Source of the DNA: Winogradskyella wandonensis
GTDB lineage: Bacteria; Bacteroidota; Bacteroidia; Flavobacteriales; Flavobacteriaceae
Length of the DNA: 64,000 bases
Assembly (NCBI RefSeq): GCF_004346845.1
Contig: NZ_SMGI01000002.1
Coordinates: 310,001-374,000, forward strand
Direction of reading: 5' to 3'
Shown: one piece after another, positions 34,171 through 43,165 of the stretch
Layout: each line of letters begins with the position of its first letter
How positions within the stretch are numbered: the stretch's first letter is position 1
Position numbers and translations under genes: made by a program
The notes under the pieces: generated by a model
Seen by the model: the letters and a program-made list of their open reading frames with translations, nothing else
Database searches by the model: none
What the model was told of the DNA's origin: nothing

Positions 34171-36993
34171 CTAAATATCCAAAATGTAATTTGTTAAGCT
34201 GGCTTCATGTGGTAAATCCATCTTTTTACGCAAACGATATCGTTTAACTTCTACACTTCTGTGAGAAATATTTAAAAGAGGTGCAATCTCTTTTGAAGAT
34301 AAGTTAAGCCTTAAATAGGCACATAATTTTAAATCGTTAGGAGTCAATGAAGGATGCTTCGTTTTAATCTTCTTTAGAAAGTCTTTATCTGCATTATTAA
34401 ATGCTTCTTCAAAAAATTTCCAATCCTCATTATTATTGATATTCTTGTCTATTATTTTAATAATTTTTTTGAGCTCATTTCCTTTATTAAGCGCATTCAG
34501 CTCTTTTTTAAGTGAATTAAGAAATTCATTTTTACGGATAAGATTCATCGTGGAAATACCCAACTCTCTGCTTTTATTTTCAATATCTTTTTGGAGTGAC
34601 TGATTTTTAAACTCCATTATTTTTCGATCATTTTCTAGTGCTGTAATTTCAAACTCTTTTTCCTTGGCCAATAATAATTGTCGTTTTTGCCTTTTGTAAT
34701 AGAGTCTATTTAAATATTGTATAAGTGCCGCAATAATTAAAAATAGAAACACATAGCCTACAATTGCCCATCCTGTTGCGTACCAAGGCTTTGCAATAGA
34801 GAAATTGTATGTCGCCATATTAGATGACATTTTACTGCCTACTTTAGCTCTAACTTCAAACGTATAATTACCATAAGGCAAGTTCTCGTAAAAAACAGAA
34901 GATTGTGAAGACCAATCGCTCCAAGAATCATAAATCCCAACTAGTCGATATTGATAGAGAGAGGGAACTAGTTTCTGAAAATCAGGAACACTATACTTAA
35001 AATAAAGATTGTTTTCTCGACTTTTTAACTCAACAGGTTCACTAACAGAAACAGCAATTTCATCTTGAAGAAGTTTTGAATACGAAACTTTATCTATTGC
35101 AATTTCATACTCATTTAAATTGTATTTATTGGCATCAATTATTAGATAACCATTCGTTGTACCCAATAAATATCTACCGTCATCTAAACTCAGTATATTT
35201 TCGAAACCTAACTTGCTACCTCTTAGGCTACTTGGTAGATATATAGTCCTTATTGTAGGTTCGTCTGCTAGCATACCTGGATTCAAAAACGCTATTTCAT
35301 CTTTAAAAAACGCTATAAGTCCTCTATCAGCTTTTTGGTTGACCAATTTCCCAGAGACATAATTATCTTCTGAATGATACGATTTAAAAATATCTGTTTT
35401 TTTAAAAGACTTTGATTCATTTTCATATTGAAAAATACCGTCTCTATAACTGTATAGAATATTTTCCTTGTACTTTACTAAACCTGACCCAATGCTTTTA
35501 TCGATATCAATTTTATTATAATCGACAACGTTGTAGAAATCCTGCGAAAGCTCTAAATTATAGACACCCTTGTATTCGTGACTAACTAAAATGTTCTTAT
35601 TATCAATAAACTCAAAATATCGCGAAGAAATATTAAAACCTCTAATCGTATTTCTAAACTTCCAGCGATTATTTATGTCTTTTTCTAAGATGCTAAGTCC
35701 ATTATAATTCCCAGCAATAAGAAGGTTAGAATTGTTCTCTATTTTGCTAATTTTCCAAACGCCATCATTATTAGAAATTGGTATTGCTTTACCATCGCTA
35801 ATTTCAAAACTGCCTTTATCGTGCCCACAAAAAAGTTGATTCCTTATCTTTTTTAAAAACCAAACCTGACCTTTTGTGTTAGGAACAAGCTTAAACCTGT
35901 CTTGAGAATCTAACAACTTGTAAAATAGCCCTTGATTAGTTCCTAAATACAAATAATCATTGGTTTTTTCGGAAGCATAAATTGTACCTAAATAACCTTC
36001 GTTATCTTGATAAATGCGATAAGGCGAATTAAGATTAATAACGTTAATACCGTTATCTAAACCAAACCAAACATTACCCATTTTATCTTCGAATGTTGAT
36101 AATACAGTATTATTAGATAATCCCGAATTTTTGTTAATCTGATACAATAAATTTCCACTGCTATCTAATATTAAGACGCCATTAGAAATTGTTCCTAAAA
36201 CAAAATTACCATTACGCAGTCTTAAACTATTGTACACGCTAACCGAAGAAAGTAAGCTGTTGGTAGAAATATTCCATTTATCATAATCAGCACCTTCAAA
36301 ACTGTAAAATCCATTTTCTCTAGTTTGAATTAACAAACTATTTCCACTAGAAAAAATATTGATTATATTATGATTTTGGATCGATTTTGAATCGATTATT
36401 AAGCTTGCCTTTCCGTCTTGAATCTTAGAGACACCTACATCTTTTTCAAAAAAATAAACAGCATCTTCTGTACGATAGGATTTAACAATTTGAGTTTTGG
36501 ATTCAATAATTCCGAAAGACTTTTTACTAGGATCATATATATATATGCGATCAAGAGATTGAAATACTATGTAACTGTTGTAAGCTATGATATTCCAAAA
36601 TTCCTCATCCTCAATTAATTCTTGTTTTAACTCTTTTGTTATTGAATTATAATTAAGTGTTCCATACTTATCTCTTTCCCAATAGCCAAAATCCATATAG
36701 CTTCCTGTATAAATCCTGGATTCAACGACAGCAACAGACCTAACAATACTTTGGTTTGGTATTGTATACAGATTCCATCTAGCTCCATTATATTCTAATA
36801 AACCTCTATTATTGGCTACATAAATATTTTGATTATCATCTTGACTTATCGACCAATTTTGATCATCTCCCTTATAGTCCTGGGGCGCAAATCGTTCTAT
36901 CGGAGGAAGCTCTTGTGAAGCGGAATAAAATGAAATTAGAATAGCTAGAGCAAAAAGCCCTTTAGTTGCTTTACCAATGCGCTTTAATCTCAT
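34171..36993 (-). CDS. Membrane-spanning sensor regulator: beta-propeller, Y_Y_Y domain, LuxR-type HTH
   Basis: This 940-residue one-component regulator is typical of Bacteroidota sugar loci. I start it at the ATG at 36993 (MRLKRIGKATKG); a TTG 36 bases upstream is less likely. A signal sequence is followed by a periplasmic sensor of two-component-regulator propeller repeats (NIYVANNRGLLEYNGARW, GNVWFGLDNGINVI, LGTTNGYLII). A Y_Y_Y domain (YQYRLVGIYDSWSDWS ... YGNYTFEVRAKV) and one membrane helix (WAIVGYVFLFLIIAALIQYL) come next, then a coiled coil and a C-terminal helix-turn-helix (LTPNDLKLCAYLRLNLSSKEIAPLLNISHRSVEVKRYRLRKKM). It has no kinase or receiver domain. Its position just upstream suggests it senses glucan fragments in the periplasm and controls the locus. 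Confidence 0.9.
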   Translation of the reverse strand: MRLKRIGKATKGLFALAILISFYSASQELPPIERFAPQDYKGDDQNWSISQDDNQNIYVANNRGLLEYNGARWNLYTIPNQSIVRSVAVVESRIYTGSYMDFGYWERDKYGTLNYNSITKELKQELIEDEEFWNIIAYNSYIVFQSLDRIYIYDPSKKSFGIIESKTQIVKSYRTEDAVYFFEKDVGVSKIQDGKASLIIDSKSIQNHNIINIFSSGNSLLIQTRENGFYSFEGADYDKWNISTNSLLSSVSVYNSLRLRNGNFVLGTISNGVLILDSSGNLLYQINKNSGLSNNTVLSTFEDKMGNVWFGLDNGINVINLNSPYRIYQDNEGYLGTIYASEKTNDYLYLGTNQGLFYKLLDSQDRFKLVPNTKGQVWFLKKIRNQLFCGHDKGSFEISDGKAIPISNNDGVWKISKIENNSNLLIAGNYNGLSILEKDINNRWKFRNTIRGFNISSRYFEFIDNKNILVSHEYKGVYNLELSQDFYNVVDYNKIDIDKSIGSGLVKYKENILYSYRDGIFQYENESKSFKKTDIFKSYHSEDNYVSGKLVNQKADRGLIAFFKDEIAFLNPGMLADEPTIRTIYLPSSLRGSKLGFENILSLDDGRYLLGTTNGYLIIDANKYNLNEYEIAIDKVSYSKLLQDEIAVSVSEPVELKSRENNLYFKYSVPDFQKLVPSLYQYRLVGIYDSWSDWSSQSSVFYENLPYGNYTFEVRAKVGSKMSSNMATYNFSIAKPWYATGWAIVGYVFLFLIIAALIQYLNRLYYKRQKRQLLLAKEKEFEITALENDRKIMEFKNQSLQKDIENKSRELGISTMNLIRKNEFLNSLKKELNALNKGNELKKIIKIIDKNINNNEDWKFFEEAFNNADKDFLKKIKTKHPSLTPNDLKLCAYLRLNLSSKEIAPLLNISHRSVEVKRYRLRKKMDLPHEASLTNYILDI

Positions 36994-37127
36994 GAGATTT
37001 TTTTTGTTAAGGTAGTAAAAACATAACAAATACTATTATTATTGAGTTTATAGGGAAATATACAACACTAATGTATAGGCATCAGTTTAAAGATAGTTTA
37101 GTGTAAAAGGTCTTCTGGGTATAAATG

Positions 37128-37160
37128 AAAAAAGCCGAAACTTTCGTTTCGGCTTTTCGT
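37128..37160 (-). terminator. Intrinsic terminator after the tRNA pair
   Basis: AAAAGCCGAAAC and GTTTCGGCTTTT form a perfect 12-bp stem with a TTTC loop, and T residues follow on the minus strand. It begins three bases beyond the 3' end of the tRNA-Leu gene, so it ends the tRNA-Gly/tRNA-Leu transcript. Confidence 0.9.
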
Positions 37161-37163
37161 ATG

Positions 37164-37248
37164 TACTGAAGGCGGGACTTGAACCCGCACGGCCATAATG
37201 GCCATTGGATTTTAAGTCCAACGTGTCTACCAATTCCACCACTTCAGC
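37164..37248 (-). tRNA. tRNA-Leu (anticodon TAA)
   Basis: The minus strand folds as an 85-base class II tRNA. The acceptor arms are GCTGAAG and CTTCAGT (one G-T pair), with discriminator A. The anticodon loop CTTAAAA carries TAA, there is a long variable arm (TGGCCATTATGGCC), and the T loop is GTTCAAGTC. No CCA is encoded. It follows tRNA-Gly in one transcript. Confidence 0.96.
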
Positions 37249-37298
37249 ATCTCGATTACATCAATGTAATCAAATTGGTATATTTTATTAAAGTATAG

Positions 37299-37370
37299 AG
37301 CGAAAGACGGGATTTGAACCCGCGACCCTCACCTTGGCAAGGTGATGCTCTACCCCTGAGCTACTTTCGC
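37299..37370 (-). tRNA. tRNA-Gly (anticodon GCC)
   Basis: The minus strand forms a 72-base cloverleaf. The acceptor arms GCGAAAG and CTTTCGC pair perfectly, the D arm is GCTCAGGGGTAGAGC, the anticodon arm CACCTTGCCAAGGTG carries GCC, and the T loop is GTTTGAATC. CCA is not encoded. It lies 50 bases upstream of tRNA-Leu. Confidence 0.97.
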
Positions 37371-37464
37371 AGTTTTTAAAGAACTTTTCGCCTTAAAAGC
37401 GGATGCAAATTTAAACTATTTCTTAAAAAAGCAAAGTATAATTTAAAAATAAATTGAAATTATT

Positions 37465-40077
37465 TTAAGCTTGCTTCTTCTTAAGTAACATTCGTTTTAT
37501 TTCGTTGAGCTTCATCAAAGCTTCTACTGGCGTCAACGTATCTATATCTGTATGTAATATTTCGTCTTTTATTTCTTCTAAAAGCGGATCGTCCAGATTA
37601 AAAAAGCTCAGTTGTAAATCGTCCTTAAGTGATTTAACTTTATCCGTAAGCTCTTCGCTCGAGTGAGATTTTTCTAGTTTTGATAAAATCTTATTTGCTC
37701 GACGAATCACTTGCTGCGGCATACCAGCCATTTTAGCCACGTGAATACCAAAACTATGTTCGCTACCGCCTTCAACCAACTTTCGCACAAAAAGTACATT
37801 GTCTTTTAACTCCTTTACAGCAACATTAAAGTTTTTGATGCGATTAAATGTCTCAGTCATTTCATTTAATTCATGATAATGCGTAGCAAATAATGTCTTT
37901 GGTTTTGCTGGATGCTCATGTAAATATTCACTAATTGCCCAAGCAATAGAAATACCATCGTAAGTACTTGTACCACGACCAATTTCATCGAGAAGCACCA
38001 AGCTTCGGTCCGAAATGTTATTTAAAATAGATGCCGTTTCATTCATTTCTACCATAAAAGTAGATTCACCCATAGAAATATTATCACTTGCACCAACACG
38101 TGTAAAAATCTTATCGATTAATCCGATTTTTGCTTCTTTGGCTGGCACAAAACTCCCGATTTGAGCTAACAACACAATCAACGCCGTTTGTCTTAAAATT
38201 GCCGATTTACCAGACATGTTTGGCCCAGTAATCATAATGATTTGTTGTGATTCTCTATCGAGATAAACGTCATTAGCAATATATGCTTCGCCCAATGGTA
38301 ATTGCTTTTCTATAACCGGATGACGACCGTCTTTAATTTCTAAGGCGAAGCTATCATCGATTTGCGGATAGTTATAATTATTAGCTTTTGCCAGACTTGC
38401 AAACCCGCATAAACAATCGAGTTGACCAATGAGTTGTGCATTTTGTTGCACTTGTAGAATATATTGATGCATCCATTGTACCATGTCTGAAAATAATTGT
38501 TGTTCGATGGCAAGGATACGTTCTTCCGCACCCAAAATTTTAGCCTCGTATTCTTTGAGTTCTTCCGTAATATAACGTTCGGCATTTACCAAAGTTTGCT
38601 TACGAATCCACTCTTCTGGTACTTTGTCTTTATGCGAATTCCTTACTTCAATATAATAACCAAACACATTGTTTGAAGCTATTTTCAGTGAAGTGATTCC
38701 CGTGCGCTCGCTTTCGCGCTGAAGCATATTATTGAGATAGTCTTTCCCAGATTTTGATAAACCTCGCAGCTCATCTAATTCTGCAGAAAAGCTTTCAGCA
38801 ATTGTGTTTCCTTTTAAAACGTTAACTGGTGCTTCTTCGTTAAGGGTTTGCTTAATTTTTTCGCGAAGCAAATCGCAATTATTCAAATTTCCACCGAGAA
38901 TTCTTAAGGCTTCATTCTTGCAATTTTCAGCTAAAGATTTAATGGGAACGATAGCTTCAAGCGAATTTTTAAGCTGAATGACCTCTCGCGGATTAACCTT
39001 AGTCGTCGCTATTTTCGAAATCAAACGCTCAATATCACCAATGTGCTTTATCTGATTTTGAATCTTTTGAAGTTCAGCCTCATTATCTAACAAATACTGT
39101 ACAACCTCGTGACGCTGCTTTATTTTATCGGCTTGTTTTAATGGCAATGCCAACCAACGTTTTAGCGTGCGTCCGCCCATAGCTGAAATGGTCTTATCAA
39201 TAACATTAATAAGCGTTACCGCATTGTAATTGGTAGAATGGTACAGCTCCAAATTTCTGATGGTAAACTTGTCCATCCATACATAATCGTCCGTGGCGAT
39301 TCTCGAAATCGTGGCAATATGCTCTAATTTATTATGTCGTGTTTCGCTTAAATAATGAAGAACGACACCAGAAGCAATAATACCTTCGTATAAATCTTCT
39401 ATCCCGAAACCTTTGAGCGTTTTTGTGTTGAAATGTTTGGTTAAGATTTCATTAGCATAATCGGCTTGAAATACCCAATCTTCCAAATAAAAGGTATGAA
39501 AATCAGTCCCAAAAGTTTCAGAAAATTCTTTTCTACATTTTTTTGAAATCAGGACTTCACTCGGACTGAAATTCTGAAGTAACTTATCTATATATTCGGC
39601 ATTACCTTGAGAGGTTAAAAACTCACCTGTAGATACATCTAAAAACGAAACACCGATATATTTTGTATCAAAATGTACCGCACACAAAAAATTGTTAGAT
39701 TTTGAATGCAGAATATCATCATTAAGCGCAACGCCAGGCGTTACCAATTCTGTAACACCACGTTTTACAATCTTTTTGGTTTGTTTTGGGTCTTCGAGCT
39801 GGTCGCAAATTGCCACACGTTCGCCAGCTTTCACCAATTTTGGCAAATAGGTATTTAAGGAATGATGCGGAAAGCCGGCCAACTCCGTTTCGCTCTCGCT
39901 ACCAGCGCCACGTTTGGTCAAAATAATGTCCAATATTTTGGATGCTTTTACGGCATCACTACCAAAGGTTTCGTAGAAATCACCTACACGAAACAGCAAT
40001 AAAGCATCAGGATACTTTGCCTTTATGGCATTGTACTGCTTCATTAACGGTGTTTCTTTTTTTGCCTTTTTAGCCAA
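37465..40077 (-). CDS. mutS: DNA mismatch repair ATPase MutS
   Basis: MutS recognises mismatched bases and starts postreplicative repair. The 870-residue protein has the full family layout. The N-terminal mismatch-binding domain has the Phe-x-Glu motif within [16 protein letters not shown] (near residue 25-35). The core holds [14 protein letters not shown] near 305. The ATPase has Walker [14 protein letters not shown] (near 615), [14 protein letters not shown], and Walker [21 protein letters not shown]. It closes with the helix-turn-helix region [17 protein letters not shown]. The gene stands alone on the minus strand, divergent from the RNA methyltransferase gene, with two tRNA genes downstream. 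Confidence 0.98.
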   Translation of the reverse strand: MAKKAKKETPLMKQYNAIKAKYPDALLLFRVGDFYETFGSDAVKASKILDIILTKRGAGSESETELAGFPHHSLNTYLPKLVKAGERVAICDQLEDPKQTKKIVKRGVTELVTPGVALNDDILHSKSNNFLCAVHFDTKYIGVSFLDVSTGEFLTSQGNAEYIDKLLQNFSPSEVLISKKCRKEFSETFGTDFHTFYLEDWVFQADYANEILTKHFNTKTLKGFGIEDLYEGIIASGVVLHYLSETRHNKLEHIATISRIATDDYVWMDKFTIRNLELYHSTNYNAVTLINVIDKTISAMGGRTLKRWLALPLKQADKIKQRHEVVQYLLDNEAELQKIQNQIKHIGDIERLISKIATTKVNPREVIQLKNSLEAIVPIKSLAENCKNEALRILGGNLNNCDLLREKIKQTLNEEAPVNVLKGNTIAESFSAELDELRGLSKSGKDYLNNMLQRESERTGITSLKIASNNVFGYYIEVRNSHKDKVPEEWIRKQTLVNAERYITEELKEYEAKILGAEERILAIEQQLFSDMVQWMHQYILQVQQNAQLIGQLDCLCGFASLAKANNYNYPQIDDSFALEIKDGRHPVIEKQLPLGEAYIANDVYLDRESQQIIMITGPNMSGKSAILRQTALIVLLAQIGSFVPAKEAKIGLIDKIFTRVGASDNISMGESTFMVEMNETASILNNISDRSLVLLDEIGRGTSTYDGISIAWAISEYLHEHPAKPKTLFATHYHELNEMTETFNRIKNFNVAVKELKDNVLFVRKLVEGGSEHSFGIHVAKMAGMPQQVIRRANKILSKLEKSHSSEELTDKVKSLKDDLQLSFFNLDDPLLEEIKDEILHTDIDTLTPVEALMKLNEIKRMLLKKKQA

Positions 40078-40186
40078 TGGATTGTGTATTTTTGCTTTAA
40101 TTGTAAGATTGCTAATGTAGCTAAATAGCTTAGTTTTATAAAGCTTGAAACCGATAAGTTATCTACAAAAATGCCAAGATTTCAAC

Positions 40187-40726
40187 ATGAGAAAACTAAA
40201 AAATAGCGAATTAGACCGATTGGATGTTTCAGAATTTAAGCAAGCTGAAAAGTCGCCCATAATTATCGTTTTAGACAACATCCGAAGTCTAAACAACATC
40301 GGTTCGGTGTTTAGAACGAGTGATGCGTTTTTGATTGAAAAAATATATCTCTGCGGCATCACAGCACAACCGCCACATAACGATATCCGTAAAACAGCTC
40401 TTGGAAGTACCGAAACCGTAGATTGGGAATATGCAGAAAACACCATGGATGTTATTGAAAAGCTAAAAGAAGAAAACGTAAAAATCTGTTCTATTGAGCA
40501 AGCCGAAAACGCCACAATGCTTAACGACTTTTCACCTCAACCAGAAACCAAATATGCTTTTGTTTTTGGAAACGAAGTTAAAGGTGTGTCGCAAAATGTG
40601 GTTGATGCGAGTGATGTCGTAATTGAAATTCCACAATTTGGTACAAAGCATTCTTTGAATATTTCGGTGAGTTGTGGTGTTGTGATTTGGGATGTGTTTT
40701 CTAAACTAAAAAAACAGCCCATCTAA
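40187..40726 (+). CDS. TrmH/SpoU-family RNA 2'-O-methyltransferase
   Basis: This 179-residue enzyme uses S-adenosylmethionine to methylate the 2'-OH of a ribose in tRNA or rRNA. It shows the three SPOUT motifs: DNIRSLNNIGSVFRTSDAF with the catalytic asparagine/arginine pair, YAFVFGNEVKGVS, and IEIPQFGTKHSLNISVSCGVVIW. I start it at the ATG at 40187 (MRKLKNSELDRL); a TTG at 40145 would add 14 residues overlapping the mutS promoter region. It lacks the N-terminal substrate-binding extension of TrmH or RlmB, and the RNA target cannot be named. It is divergent from mutS. Confidence 0.88.
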   Translation: MRKLKNSELDRLDVSEFKQAEKSPIIIVLDNIRSLNNIGSVFRTSDAFLIEKIYLCGITAQPPHNDIRKTALGSTETVDWEYAENTMDVIEKLKEENVKICSIEQAENATMLNDFSPQPETKYAFVFGNEVKGVSQNVVDASDVVIEIPQFGTKHSLNISVSCGVVIWDVFSKLKKQPI

Positions 40727-40727
40727 A

Positions 40728-40744
40728 TCTTCCCAAAGGGAAGA
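40728..40744. repeat. Short palindromic repeat TCTTCCC-AAA-GGGAAGA
   Basis: A perfect 7-bp inverted repeat begins one base after the RNA methyltransferase stop codon. It is the exact reverse complement of the element at 2011-2027, 38 kb away, and resembles the hairpin at 1885-1901. Confidence 0.6.
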
Positions 40745-40792
40745 CTTTGCTCCGCTATTCTCATTAATATACTGAATATTAAATTATAAACT

Positions 40793-41449
40793 TTGAATCG
40801 TCCGAAGAAACCTTGGCCAACAAAAGCCGTAATGCAGCAAATCTACGAGCAGAAACTTTGGGGAACTGATGGCTCGGATTTTTATTCGGGTGAAGGTTCT
40901 CATGAGGAACAAATTACCAAACCATATGTTGAAGCGGTCATAAATTTTTTAAAATCTCATGACAAAAAATTGACCGTTTGCGATTTGGGTTGTGGCGATT
41001 TTAATATTGGAAAACATTTTGTTGATTATACCAAACATTATTTTGCCATTGACATTGTTGACGAATTAATTCAGCGAAACAAACAACTTTTTAAAGCTGA
41101 AAACTTAGAATTTCATTGCCTCGATATTTCAAAAGATAGTTTACCAAAAGCTGACTGTGTCATTTTAAGACAAGTACTTCAGCATTTATCAAATTCTGAA
41201 ATTCAGGATATTTTGAAGAAGCTTTCAGATTATAAATACATCATCTTAACAGAGCATATTCCTATTGGTGATTTTATTCCAAACAAAGATAAAATTGCGA
41301 GTCAAGGCATCAGACTAAAACAACATAGTGGTGTAGATATTTTGGCTGAGCCTTTTAATTTTGAAGTAAAAGAAACAGTAGTTTTAAATGAGATTATTTT
41401 GAGCGAAAAGGATGGTCGGATTGTGACGACGCTTTTTATTTCGTTATAA
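40793..41449 (+). CDS. Class I SAM-dependent methyltransferase
   Basis: This 218-residue protein has the Rossmann methyltransferase core. Motif I is LTVCDLGCGDFNIGKHFV (near 59-76), followed by YFAIDIVDELIQRN, then LEFHCLDISKDSLPKADCVILRQVLQHLSN and an EHIPIGDF loop. The small-molecule or macromolecule substrate is unknown. The most natural start is the TTG at 40793 (MNRPKKPWPTKAVMQQIYEQ), because the residues before motif I look like genuine protein; an ATG at residue 14 would lose part of this. It lies 66 bases behind the RNA methyltransferase gene and converges on the GyrI-like gene. Confidence 0.8.
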   Translation: MNRPKKPWPTKAVMQQIYEQKLWGTDGSDFYSGEGSHEEQITKPYVEAVINFLKSHDKKLTVCDLGCGDFNIGKHFVDYTKHYFAIDIVDELIQRNKQLFKAENLEFHCLDISKDSLPKADCVILRQVLQHLSNSEIQDILKKLSDYKYIILTEHIPIGDFIPNKDKIASQGIRLKQHSGVDILAEPFNFEVKETVVLNEIILSEKDGRIVTTLFISL

Positions 41450-41450
41450 G

Positions 41451-41477
41451 CACTTCGACTGCGCTCAGTGTGACACC
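41451..41477. repeat. Dispersed intergenic repeat, CACTTCGACTGCGCTCAGTGTGAC
   Basis: The whole 42-base gap between two convergent genes is mostly filled by this sequence. It resembles a widespread short repeat of Bacteroidota genomes (CTTCGAC...GCTCAGTGTGAC). Recognition is from memory; no other exact copy is visible in the window. Confidence 0.45.
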
Positions 41478-41491
41478 GAAATACAAAAAAA

Positions 41492-41971
41492 TTATTTTAT
41501 CGGAATCCAAATCTCTTCCTCATTCACTTCATTCATCGGACTGTAACTCGGTGGTAAACGCTCAAAATGTGGTCGATTATCTAGCTCAAATTCAGAATTT
41601 GGCAACCAAGTGGAATGTATGTATTGCCATTGTTTTATAAATTCAGGAATCGACCCTTTAAAATCAATTATCAAATATTTACCAGCATGAATTGTAAAAG
41701 TTTCGATGTCTTGAGGCACATCATCTAAATTAGATACTTCAACGCCAATCCATTTTTCAAATGTTTCGGTTGGATTGAATTTAGAAAAATCGAAGCATTT
41801 ATAACTCTGAAGTGATAACGTGTAATTGTCTTTTCTATTAGAAATTTCTCCTAATCTTGGCATAAATTGTTTTGCCAACCGTGGGGTTACCTGACTGATG
41901 CTTTGAAAATTAGCTTCAGAACTTAGACCGACAACATAAATTTTATTCGTTTCTACTAGCCTGTACTTCAT
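41492..41971 (-). CDS. GyrI-like small-molecule-binding protein
   Basis: This 159-residue protein matches the GyrI-like/AraC effector-binding fold as a stand-alone unit. The YRLVETNKIYVVGLS start, IGVEVSNLDDVPQDIETFTIHAGKYLIIDFKG middle, and WQYIHSTWLPNSEFELDNRPHFERLP end follow the usual two-fold pattern. There is no DNA-binding domain and no signal peptide. Family members bind hydrophobic or cationic small molecules, inhibit gyrase or hydrolyse simple substrates; which applies here is unknown. Its first 29 bases overlap the end of the folK/dNK gene, so the two are translated from one message. Confidence 0.75.
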   Translation of the reverse strand: MKYRLVETNKIYVVGLSSEANFQSISQVTPRLAKQFMPRLGEISNRKDNYTLSLQSYKCFDFSKFNPTETFEKWIGVEVSNLDDVPQDIETFTIHAGKYLIIDFKGSIPEFIKQWQYIHSTWLPNSEFELDNRPHFERLPPSYSPMNEVNEEEIWIPIK

Positions 41972-43094
41972 TATTTATTTGATTTAAAATCCATAGATAG
42001 TCTTCACGATTTTTTACAAAATCACGTTCAGAAATATCAATGATTTTTACATTTAAATCAGTTTGAGATTTTAAAAACTCTAGATAACCCGCATTGATTT
42101 TTTCAAGATAATCAGCTTTGATGTCGCTCTCGTATTTACGTCCGCGTTTTTTTATGTTTTTTTGAAGTCTTTCAGTATTCTGGTAGAGATAGACGTACAA
42201 ATCTGGCCGAGCGATATCTTTATAGACTTGATAAAATAATTTTCGGTATAAGCGAAACTCATCTTCTGGCAACGTTACTTTAGAGAAAATAAGTGATTTG
42301 TTCACATCATAATCGCTCACTATAAAATCTTTAAATAAATCGAGTTGTGATAAATCGTCACTAATTTGCTGATACCTATCCGCCAAAAAAGACATTTCTA
42401 AAGTGAACGCATACCGTTCTGGCTCTTTGTAAAATTTGGGCAAAAATGGATTATCGGCGAAACGTTCTAGGATTAATTTCGCATTAAAATCGTTAGAAAT
42501 TTTATTAGCCAAACTTGTTTTTCCGGCACCGATATTCCCTTCAATAGCTATGTAATTATAGTTGCCAAACGCATAGTTTTTCTTAGGGTTTTTAAGCCAA
42601 ATATTTATGGGTTCTATAGAAGAATCGTCTCTACATTCTTCCAAAAGGGTTTCAATCGTTTTATTTAAAACCGGATGTTCAAAATCCTTCAAAACGTCTA
42701 ATAAAGGCTGAAGCACAAATTTTCTATTCTGAATTTCGGGATGCGGAATAGTTAAGTTCTTCTCATTTATAATTTCAGAATCGTAAAACAGAATATCTAA
42801 ATCTATTTCCCGAGATTCATAACCAGAAGTTGTTTTTTTAGCACGTCCTAAATCCTTCTCAATAGATTGAAGTGTTTTAAGAAGCTGTTTAGGTTTAAGC
42901 TCTGTTTCTACTTTAACACAGGCATTAAAAAACGGCTCGCCGTCAAACCCTAGCGCAGGTGTTTGGTAAACTTTAGATAGCTTTTTTATTGCGCCAATAC
43001 GCTTAAAAATAGCATCTACAGCAGATTGCAAATACTGCAGTTTGTTACCTTTATTGCTGCCAAGCGCTATATAAACTAGTTTTGATGGTTTCAT
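41943..43094 (-). CDS. folK: HPPK (FolK) fused to deoxynucleoside kinase
   Basis: This 383-residue cytoplasmic protein carries two enzymes. Residues 1-160 are 6-hydroxymethyl-7,8-dihydropterin pyrophosphokinase for folate synthesis, with YIALGSNKGNK, VYQTPALGFDGEPFFNACVKVET and ESREIDLDILFYD, whose aspartates bind magnesium. Residues about 178-383 are a deoxynucleoside kinase for dNTP salvage, with P-loop IAIEGNIGAGKTSL, the LERFADNPFLPKFY segment, LADRYQQI, and the lid KNIKKRGRKYESDI. The two-enzyme fusion recurs in Bacteroidota. It joins folate production and deoxynucleotide supply, matching thyA, the DHFR fusion and the nucleoside transporter in this window. It is divergent from the queuosine-precursor transporter gene. 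Confidence 0.95.
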   Translation of the reverse strand: MKPSKLVYIALGSNKGNKLQYLQSAVDAIFKRIGAIKKLSKVYQTPALGFDGEPFFNACVKVETELKPKQLLKTLQSIEKDLGRAKKTTSGYESREIDLDILFYDSEIINEKNLTIPHPEIQNRKFVLQPLLDVLKDFEHPVLNKTIETLLEECRDDSSIEPINIWLKNPKKNYAFGNYNYIAIEGNIGAGKTSLANKISNDFNAKLILERFADNPFLPKFYKEPERYAFTLEMSFLADRYQQISDDLSQLDLFKDFIVSDYDVNKSLIFSKVTLPEDEFRLYRKLFYQVYKDIARPDLYVYLYQNTERLQKNIKKRGRKYESDIKADYLEKINAGYLEFLKSQTDLNVKIIDISERDFVKNREDYLWILNQINNEVQASRNE

Positions 43095-43165
43095 TGAATG
43101 CCCAAAATAACTAAAAGATATATTAATAGATTATCTTTACAGGAACTATTTATTAACGATTTTTA

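Noticed and set aside
12547..36993. Possible SusC/SusD genes in the glucan locus
   Set aside because: No protein here has a TonB plug domain or a SusD-type TPR fold with the usual lipoprotein start. The only barrel is the C-terminal part of the 1060-residue protein, which lacks a plug.
37164..37370. Integration site at the tRNA pair
   Set aside because: Both tRNAs are intact and I see no integrase gene or repeated tRNA 3' end in the flanks, so there is no sign of an inserted element.
40159..40515. Minus-strand 118-codon frame
   Set aside because: It is antisense to the SPOUT motifs of the RNA methyltransferase and has no support.
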